A stretch of DNA of 64,000 bases. Source: Pogostemon cablin. Lineage: Eukaryota > Streptophyta > Magnoliopsida > Lamiales > Lamiaceae. The position numbers were made by a program, and so were the translations under genes. Location: contig CM042994.1 in NCBI GenBank assembly GCA_023678885.1, positions 19,749,073-19,813,072 of the forward strand, written 5' to 3'. This document shows positions 56,341 to 64,000 of this stretch, in pieces; position 1 is the stretch's first letter; each line of letters begins with the position of its first letter. The notes beneath the pieces are model-generated. The model made no database searches. It worked only from the letters and a program-made list of their open reading frames with translations, and had not been told where the DNA came from.

Positions 56341-58583
56341 GAATCCTACCCAAGTTATTGCCATTTGAAATTTATAAAAATTAATTATTTTTTAAACTTG
56401 AATGTGGTGGTTTATTGGAGAGACATATTATAAGCGGATTATAAAAGTACGGTCATTTGTGAACACATATTTCCTGTTACGTTTTAGTGTTACATTTTCT
56501 GTTACAAACCGTTGGATGATTGAAACGTATGATACACTAATTTATACCCTAACAATCAACCATAAGGGAAAAGGTTGAGATTTTATTCTCCGCATACGTG
56601 TCACTCATCTGACGCGTGTAACATGAGATGCAATACCAAAATATAACAGAACATCCAAGGTGGTCATTTGCAGGTTGGCGTATTGGGGGCTGGCTAGTTG
56701 GGGGCCGTGGGGGCGACACGCCTAACACACATGAAGAAGTAGAGTTCAATAGAGTTCAATAGATTAAATCCGATTTCTGTTCTAAGGATTGATAATTTCT
56801 CAAAAATGGTCATTCGGTGTCCGAAATTAGTCATTTTAGTCAACTTTTGGTCATTTTTATCCACTTTTGATCCTTTCAGTTCACTTTTGATAATTAAAGT
56901 TCTCAGATAAAATGACCAAAAGTGAATAAAAAGGATAAAAAATGGACTAAGAGACTAATTTTGAACAACGGAAAGCCACTTTTGAGAAATTATTAATTCT
57001 TAGGGCTGAAATCGAATTTAGCCTATCCTAAAGATTCAAAATTGATATTTACCCAGTTCAATATGGTGTGTCCTCGGTGGAAGCAGCAATTAAATTGGGT
57101 TAGGGTAAGGAAGTGATAAATGGGATAGATGTCTACTCAAATTTGATAGTAGGAGTTGACGGAAACCAGATTTAATATTAATTGATGCACTGAGAGCGTA
57201 TACGCCACCCAAATATGTTGACACATACTCCCTCCGTCCCACAACAAGTGTGGCGGAACTATTTTTACGTAGATTAAGAGATATAATATTTAATGGGTAG
57301 TTGGGGTAGTTGAGGTGAGAGAAATAATATTTTAATGAATAGTGGGTAAGTGTATTAGTGTAAAGTGTGGGGTTATGGAAAGAGAAAATGTTAATTTGTG
57401 TGAGTCCCTTTTACTAAAAAGGGAAATGCATCTCTTGTATTGGGACATACAGAAATAGTAAAATGCACTCCTTGTTGTGGGACGGAGGGAGTATAAGGAA
57501 ATAATATCACATTAATACTTAATATATCTATACTATAACTAATCTAAATCTCCGAATTTTCCATATAATTACACAATGGCACATTCGTCAGAGTTACATC
57601 TGTTAAAATTTTCGAGTCGCTCGTAGGCTCGGCTCGACTCGAAAAAACTCGAGCTCGGCTCGTATATACTCGAGCTCTAGTTCGAGCCCCTTAAAAGCTC
57701 ATTTTGTTGTCGAGCCGAGCTTGCGAGTACTCGAGACTTTTAATAAAATAATAATATAATATATATAATATAAGACAAAATCTCTTGTGATACGCCATTT
57801 ATGTGAGACGGTTTGTGAGATGTATTAAAATATGTCTTTTATTTAGATAAAATATGTTTAATGATTATTAAAGCATGTTATCTAAAGTATGCTGGATTAT
57901 GCATTAAAGTATGATTTTAGCGTGTTATAATTCGATATATTATTGACATACTTTAACTATAAATAAACATACTTTATCTATCAAATAAGTATACTTTAAT
58001 GATGGGTCGACCCGTCTCACAAATAACTCGTCTCACAAGAGAGTCTATCATAATATTAGAGAGACTCTCTTGTGAGACGGGTTATTTGTGAGACGGATGT
58101 GAGACGGTTCGACCGATCATTAAAGTATGTTTATTGTATAGTTAAACTATGATTATTTATAGTCAAAGTATGTTAATAATAAGGCAAAGACTTGCCTAGG
58201 CCCGTCTTTTTTTTCAAAAATGGTACAACCGGATCCCAATTGAAATTTTGGTTAAAATCTTGCCACGTCAATAGTCAAATATCCAACTCAATTTTTCTCC
58301 GCTGAACTCGTCTTTCTTCTCTTGTCTTCATCCTCTTTCTCCCCCTTACTTTCCCTCTCCCTTTCTCACATCTTTCTTCTCTTGTCTTTTTCCTCTTTCT
58401 CCCCTTGACTTTTCCTCTCCCTTTCTCACAAAGAGGCACACTCTCGAAAATAGCTTCCTATTATCTACTCCTTGCAGCGGCTGAGGATCTAAGCTGTGGT
58501 GTCATTTTACCAGGTTCTCCTAATCGGACTTTTCCCTAAAGACATCTCGAAATTTCGGTGAAGGCTCGTATGAATGCAATTTT
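55955..58583. repeat. Array unit 4
   Basis: About 2.63 kb. The longest (AAT)n, about 56268-56340. At its right edge it runs on into unique DNA after ...GAATGCAATTTT instead of a new unit. Confidence 0.92.
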
Positions 58584-58934
58584 GCGGTTTGATTGCTGTA
58601 TTATTTTATGACTTCATGAGTTGGATTTTTCCTGGTCATTCTTTTTAAACTCTGAATTTTCACGTGTTTGCTTGGGTTGCTACTGTTTCGTTTGACGACA
58701 ACAAATTCTTTTGTTTTAATGGGCTCTGTACTCACTTGGTTGAATGATGTGAATGAGTCCTTTCTGGAAATTGACTACAGAGAGCAAGTGATCGGGATCA
58801 ATGTGTTATTGGAAATGGGTCGTGCCTCCCTAACCGAGTTCCTGACATCAGCTCCCCCGCCTCACCTTTTGATGAGCACACATACGCCAGTTGTGGACAC
58901 GCAATCAATTGCTCAGGAAAGCCTGAAAATATGA
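58584..58934 (+). pseudogene. Unidentified coding-like remnant downstream of array
   Basis: An 88-codon frame (58668-58934) whose second half (FLEIDYREQVIGINVLLEMG, then SLTEFLTSAPPPHLLMSTHTP) has coding-like composition. The first half, with the TTTCGTTTGACGACAACAAA block, recurs at 59434 as a separate copy and looks like intron or leader. I do not recognise the protein. The pyrimidine-rich leader at the end of array unit 4 could be its former promoter. Confidence 0.35.
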
Positions 58935-59430
58935 ATCGGCTAGGCCCGATCACTTATCTTCAGAAAGCCATTTTCATAATGTATGCGTTTGGTCCAATTG
59001 TGTCAAAAAACACTAATAATTCAGTTGGAATTTTGAGCTGCTAATCCTCAACCTTACCTGGACAATTCATCGAACATGCTGCATGCAATAATAAAGCTTT
59101 CTTCTTTTTATGTGCTCACGCTGATTGAAAGCCTATAAAAGAAACCGTTGGATTAAATCCGAGTATCCAACACGATGATGAGATAGATTCTTGATATATT
59201 CTTGTAAAAATATTAGCCTATATTTCCAATTTATTATATATGATACTCACTATTTCAAATAGTATTTTACTAACAAACATCTTATTTTCATCATTTTCAT
59301 CAGTTCCACCATTTTTGCATTTTTTAGAAATGATGACATTGCACAATATTAATCACTTAATTAATAACTTTATTCCCCTATTTTCATTGATTTATCCAAA
59401 ATGACTATACATGAAGGTACATCATAAAAA
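58935..59430. other. Intergenic
   Basis: No gene or repeat recognised. Confidence 0.45.
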
Positions 59431-59433
59431 AAA

Positions 59434-59540
59434 TTGTTTCGTTTGACGACAACAAATTATTTTTGTTTAATGGGCTCTGTATTCATTTGGTTGAATGATG
59501 TAAATAAGTCCTTTCTGTTTTATATTCCTGGATTGAGTTT
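59434..59540 (+). repeat. Second copy of the gene-like leader block
   Basis: About 100 bp similar to 58684-58770 (GTTTCGTTTGACGACAACAA...TGGTTGAATGATGT), after which the two diverge. Confidence 0.8.
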
Positions 59541-59779
59541 GCTCTCGCGAGCATTTGTCCCTTTTGGGCTCCAAAAATTATTTTGCTCTAAGGCAGATTG
59601 TTCTGCTGATGGTTGAATGTTTTCTAACAGCTTGCTGTTATTGCTTTAAGGATGGTCCGTCCTCTTGCTACAACTTTGTTTGGTCTTATCTAAGCCATTT
59701 TAATAGACTAAGTAATATTATGAGGTCGTCTGTTTGGCCACAACTTTCTAGATTTTTTTACTACTTAACTAAGTTACTC

Positions 59780-60545
59780 TTTGTAATATAATTTAGGTTA
59801 CTTTGAATAAGTTTTTGGATTATTCTTTATATTTATTTGTTAATGTTCTATTCTGTACTGTTAACAATATATTAGGTTACTCTTTTCTTTTAATTATGTT
59901 ATTCTTTATAATAAATTAGGTTACTATGAACATGCTTTTGTCCTTTATATTGATTTTTTATGTTCTATTTTTATGAATATGATTACTTTTTTCTATTAAT
60001 TAGGTTACTATGAACATGATTTTGCCCTTTTGAAAAGTTTTTTTTCAATATTTTTTAGGTTACTCATTTTAAAAAATTGGGCTGCTCTTTATAATAAAAC
60101 TGGTTACTCATTGAATTTTTGAATTTTTTTTTGTCAACATCTTTTAGGTTACTATTTCTAATAAATTGGATTACTCTTTTTAATAAAATGAGTTACTTAT
60201 TGATGTTTTGAAAGTTTTTTTTGTCAACATCTTTTAGGTTACTCTTTGGGATTTATTGGATTACTCTTTATAATGAATTAGATTACTCTTTGATTTGAGA
60301 CTCCGATTTTCTAACAATAAAGTCTTTTTTATAATGAATTAATTGGTTTACTCTATCAAAATAATTAGATTACTCTTTGGAATATATTGGGTTACTCTTT
60401 ATAATGAATTGATTTACTCTTTGATTTAAAATTTTGATTTTCTAACAATAAAGTTATTTTTATAATGAATTAATTGGATTATTCTTTATGATGAATTAAG
60501 CTAATTGTTGGTAGATCACTCTGTAAAAATAATTGAATAACTTTT
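59780..60545. repeat. Degenerate repeat, GGTTACTCTTTATAAT type
   Basis: The motif (A/G)(G/A)(A/G)TTACTCTTTATAATNAATT recurs many times with variable spacing and drift. Continues at 61290-61700 and 62990-63125. Confidence 0.8.
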
Positions 60546-61289
60546 TTATTTAATGGTTGGGGTCACCTGCAGATGTTGGTGGCGATAGTGGCAATGGAGA
60601 ATCTGATGTCGTAAAGGGTGGAGGTCCTGGAGGAGAAGACAGGATTTAAGAAAGGATTTAAGAAAAAAAGAATTTGGAGAAAGTATTATTTATTGAAGGA
60701 GAAGACCACAGATGTTGTCATTTACAGTATTTTACCTAGGAATTCATCTCTTAGGGATGAAATCCAAATAAATGAGTAATAGAAGAAGTGGGATTTGAAT
60801 CACCAAATATTCTATTGGTTAATGTTCAGTGAACATGATGATATGTGCTTTGACTTAATGGCTCATGTATTGTAGCATCATTATATTAGTATTAAATTGA
60901 TCAACAACTTGTTATTATACTCCTAATAAAATAAAATTGCTTTAAACTGAAACCAAATTATTCCTACTGTCCCTCTCTCTCTTAATGTTTTGGTTTAGGA
61001 ATTGCATGATTTTGTGGTGGCCACCAACAATAAGTGTATGTATGTGTGGTTGGGTGTTTGATTTGGTAATTGGTGGCAGGTGCCTGGCCTAGTAGACATA
61101 TTATGAAAGATAACATATGGTGGCATACAATTAAACTGATGTGGTAGGCAATAATAAAATACTGGAACGACTTCTTATATAGGGTCAATAGTTGATGGAG
61201 TAGAGACCTCGAAATTGAAATGATAAGCGATTAGTATGTGATTACGAATTAATTTATCAAAATTTTAGAAAAACACGAAATCTTAACTT
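60546..61289. other. Spacer within the degenerate repeat region
   Basis: A purine-rich stretch (60590-60680, GGTGGCGATAGTGGCAATGG) is GC-richer than its surroundings, but no gene was recognised. Confidence 0.4.
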
Positions 61290-61700
61290 TTTAGATTACT
61301 CTTTTATATCAATTAGATTACTTTTTATAATTATTTGAGTTACTCTTTTATATCAATTATGTTACTCTTTATAATTAATTGAGTTATTATGAACAAACTT
61401 TTGGATTACCCTTTTATGTTAATGTGTTTATTTTCTATTATGTTTGATCAACAAAATTATTTTTTTATTAATAAGATTACTTCTTATAATCAATTAGATT
61501 ACTCTTTTATATCAATTAGGTTACTCTTTATAACTAATTGAGTTACTATGAACAAACTTTTAGATTACCCTTTATGTTGATGTGTATACTTTCTATTTTG
61601 TTTGATCAACAACATTATTTTTTTATTAATTAGATTACTCTTTATAGTAAATTGGGTTACTCTTTATAATAAATTGAGTTACTCTATTTGAGACATTGAT
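61290..61700. repeat. Degenerate repeat, GGTTACTCTTTATAAT type
   Basis: Same motif as 59780-60545, here arranged in a longer repeat of about 190 bp: the phrase GAGTTA(C/T)TATGAACAAACTTT occurs at about 61379 and 61540, each followed by GATTACCCTTTA/GTTTGATCAACAA. Confidence 0.8.
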
Positions 61701-61806
61701 TTTCTGAAAATGAAGTTGATAAATCATTATGTAGAAATAATTGGAACACTTTTTTATTTGAGACTCTAGTTTTTGAAAATTAAGCCATGTATTGTAAATA
61801 ATTAAA

Positions 61807-62963
61807 TGGTTAATTACACCAATAATCCCAATCTTTTTGCGGATTTTAAATTAATCCAAACTTTTCAATATTTACAAATAAGTTCCCAACCTTAACTTCA
61901 TTTTGCGAATTAAGCCACCGGGCAGTTGGAAGCCTGTCCGGCTGCTGACCTGCTCCACGTCACCCCTCCAGATTAAAATAAAATTCCAAAAATCTGAGAG
62001 AGATCGACAATTGCAAGCTGGGGAAGAAAGGAGTCACGCGGCTCAGTGCATCGGAATCCGTCGGCGCTCAGCGATGCTCCTCGCCGGATCAGCCGGCGAA
62101 CAGCCACCATCGCACGCCGTCGACCGTCGTCCGTGTGCTGTAGGGGTGCTGGTCAACATATATACGCAACAGCTAGTGCCTTAAACCGCCGCCATTAATC
62201 CAAAACCATTTGTGGTTTGGCGCTCCATTGCTTTTTCTTTCCTCCTCGTTTTTCTTTTCTCTCCCTCCAACAAGAAATGGTGCATAATCGATCTTTCCCA
62301 CAAACTCATTACCCAAGTTTCAACCTTAAATGCTTCATATCCGAACCTCCGAACACCCTTTCGATACCTGCCATTGCAAAATCCCTCTTTTTTTGGATTT
62401 GTTTTGAGATTTCTCTTGATATTATCAAGGTATTGATTGATTATCGTTTGTGGAATGAGTAGTCATGGCGTTGGTTGAGGCGTTTTTGGAGATTTTGCAA
62501 AGGCCAACGACTTAGGGCGATAATATTGGGGATGATACAGCTTCTTGGTGAATCCCATTAACCTACAGTTCTTAAACACGGACGGCGGTCGATGGCTCGC
62601 AATGGTGGCTGTCGTCAGCAGATCCGGCGAGAAGCAACGGTGAGTGGCGGTAATTCCAGTGAAGAGAGTTTACAACAATGAGCGGCGTGACTTCTTTCTT
62701 TCTTCCCAGCAATGTCTCTCAGAATTTGGGAATCTTAAATACGACGATGTTTTTTTATTTTTATTTATTTATTTATTTTTTAATTACAGCTGGAGGGGTG
62801 ACGTGAAAAAGGATGGACAGGTCAGCAACCGGGCAGGCCTCCAGCTGCCCGGTGGCTTGATTTGCAAAACGAATCTAAAGTCGAAAACTTATTTGTAAAT
62901 ATTAAAAAATTTGGACTAATTTGCAATCTACGAAAAGGTAGGGACTTTTGGCGTAATTAACCA
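61807..62963. mobile_element. DNA transposon with long terminal inverted repeats and GC-rich cargo
   Basis: Ends TGGTTAATTAC and GTAATTAACCA continue as inverted repeats for roughly 150-170 bp, including the shared GCCACCGGGCAG(T/C)TGGA block and GACGTGGAGCAGG/GACGTGAAAAAGG region. TAATTAAA flanks at 61799-61806 and 62964-62971. The interior (about 61990-62720) is GC-richer and carries several short open frames without recognisable domains, as in Pack-type elements that have captured gene pieces. Superfamily uncertain: long inverted repeats suggest MULE, the 8-bp flank suggests hAT. Confidence 0.8.
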
Positions 62964-62971
62964 TAATTAAA

Positions 62972-64000
62972 ATTACATGAAATCTGTAAATTTATAAATC
63001 ACTGTATAAAAATTATTAAATTTCTCTTTGAAATTAATATGATTACTCTTTTGAATTAATTAGATTATTCTTTAAATTAATAAGATCACTCTTTAAAATA
63101 AGTAGAATTACTCTTTACTTATCATAATAGTTATTTTATATTAACAAGAACTAGGAGTAATCCAATGATAAGAAAATCATCAAAATGGTGTTCCATCATC
63201 ATTGTCAACAATGTCTTCATCAATAAATAAAAAAATGGAAAGCTTTTCTTAGAAATTGAAGATAATTTTGCTCGTCATGATGAATAATTTACGTAAACGA
63301 ATGAATAAAGAGTCTTGTTATGTAGGTGGTGAGGGATTTATTTATTTATTTTTTTAATATTTCTAAATAAGATTGGATTCGATTTTTATTTGATATAATC
63401 ATAGAAATATTCGACTCTTAAAGAAAAATTATAATAAATTTAATTTATGTATGAGTGTTGTTAAATACACATCCTTTAAAATTTCAAAACTACCCCTTTA
63501 AAATAAAAACTAAATACACACCCCGAATAACCCAATTACTCTTTGATCTTCTCTAACATGTTTTCGGCAAAAAAATTAAAATTTAAAAAAAAAAACTTAT
63601 GCTTGTCATTAGGAGAATATGAATAGATAGATACAAATAGTATAGCATGCCGAAGGAGGAATGAGATTCAATTCTAAGTCATGGTAAAAACCAGTCTTAT
63701 CTTTTTTGTCTCCATTGAAAAATTATAATCGGATGCAACCTTTAATTTGAAGATAGGGTTACACTAAACTCGATCGCCTTTTGAGAAGATCAAAGAGTAT
63801 GCAAATCAGCTATGTCCTGAGTGATGGTGAAGGCACGTTATCGAAGTTAATTTTTTCAGTACTTTAAGAATAATAATATAATCAGAAGTAAGAGAACAAA
63901 CACATATGGTTTTCTCCTAGCCGGCAACGAAGGTAGCACAGGGAGATGTTAGTGTCGATGGTCATGGAAACGACTTGAGGGATAGCTGTGTATCCTTCTA
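62972..64000. other. Intergenic, no gene
   Basis: Degenerate TTACTCTTT repeat to about 63125, then AT-rich DNA. No gene was recognised to the window edge. Confidence 0.5.

Larger units (their letters stand above)
48112..58583. repeat. Tandem array of four 2.6-kb units
   Basis: Units start at 48112, 50737, 53330 and 55955 with the phrase GTGTCT(C/A)ACTCACATTTGG; the last ends at about 58583. Each contains, in order, an AT-rich stretch, an (AAT)n run, a CCTGTTAC MITE, a MULE-like MITE, a Stowaway-like MITE, a CTCGAG-rich segment, a long GAGAC palindrome and a pyrimidine-rich segment. The recurring 66-residue minus-strand frame is part of a MITE. No gene is complete inside a unit. Units 3 and 4 are nearly identical, while units 1 and 2 are more diverged. 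Confidence 0.93.

Noticed and set aside
48680..56749. A 66-residue minus-strand frame conserved in four copies
   Set aside because: It is conserved only because the 2.6-kb unit is duplicated. It overlaps a MITE with inverted CCTGTTAC blocks and has no known domain.
48112..58583. Tandem Helitrons
   Set aside because: I looked for TC...CTRR ends with a 3' hairpin at the unit borders and did not see them. Simple tandem duplication explains the junctions better.
1..64000. tRNA or rRNA genes
   Set aside because: No cloverleaf with A and B boxes or rRNA signature was noticed. The only tRNA-like strings are the retrotransposon primer-binding sites. A covariance-model scan was not possible here.

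Overview
The window looks like nuclear DNA of a eudicot plant, probably Lamiaceae or a related Lamiales lineage. The evidence is AT-rich intergenic DNA, GT-AG introns, abundant plant transposons (Copia, CACTA, MULE-like and Stowaway/Tourist MITEs), and terpene synthase exons of the TPS-b (monoterpene synthase) type. The organism call is an inference from these features; no taxonomic marker was available to check.

Layout. (1) 1-10125: a decayed CACTA (En/Spm) transposase on the minus strand, split by an 8.1-kb minus-strand Copia retrotransposon (1312-9392) with 1.39-kb LTRs, a 5-bp target duplication (CGACT) and a 62-bp minisatellite in its leader. A Copia gag scrap is fused to the inner end of the CACTA remnant. 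(2) 10126-24852: a gene-bearing stretch on the plus strand in which two 5'-truncated terpene synthase copies (10507-11245 and 18619-19893) alternate with members of a small three-exon gene family that I cannot name (the 'EWPPV' family: copies A 12648, B 16062, C 23623, D 40864). Only copy C has all three exons open. A is interrupted by about 1 kb of organelle-like DNA, B has a frameshift and deletions, and D has two in-frame stops and a GC splice donor. (3) 24853-40680: MITEs, retroposon scraps, a flotillin gene fragment on the minus strand, degenerate exon-like pieces and long AT-rich tracts. (4) 40689-43272: copy D and a Tourist-like MITE. (5) 43498-46756: a 3.26-kb Copia element with target duplication TAGGG that has lost its reverse transcriptase and RNase H region. 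(6) 48112-58583: four head-to-tail copies of a 2.6-kb unit made of nested MITEs, an (AAT)n microsatellite, a long palindrome and a pyrimidine-rich 5'-UTR-like segment. (7) 58584-64000: gene-like scraps, a degenerate repeat built on a 'GGTTACTCTTTATAAT' motif, and an element with long terminal inverted repeats (61807-62963) and a GC-rich interior.

How it fits together. No operon-like logic is expected. The biologically meaningful part is the 10-25 kb stretch, a tandem birth-and-death cluster in which terpene synthase and EWPPV genes seem to have been duplicated together and mostly broken. EWPPV copy C is the best candidate for a working gene. The second terpene synthase copy keeps the DDxxD and NSE/DTE metal-binding motifs and four open exons, but its first three exons are not in the window. 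The rest records repeated transposon insertion, nesting, internal deletion and segmental duplication.
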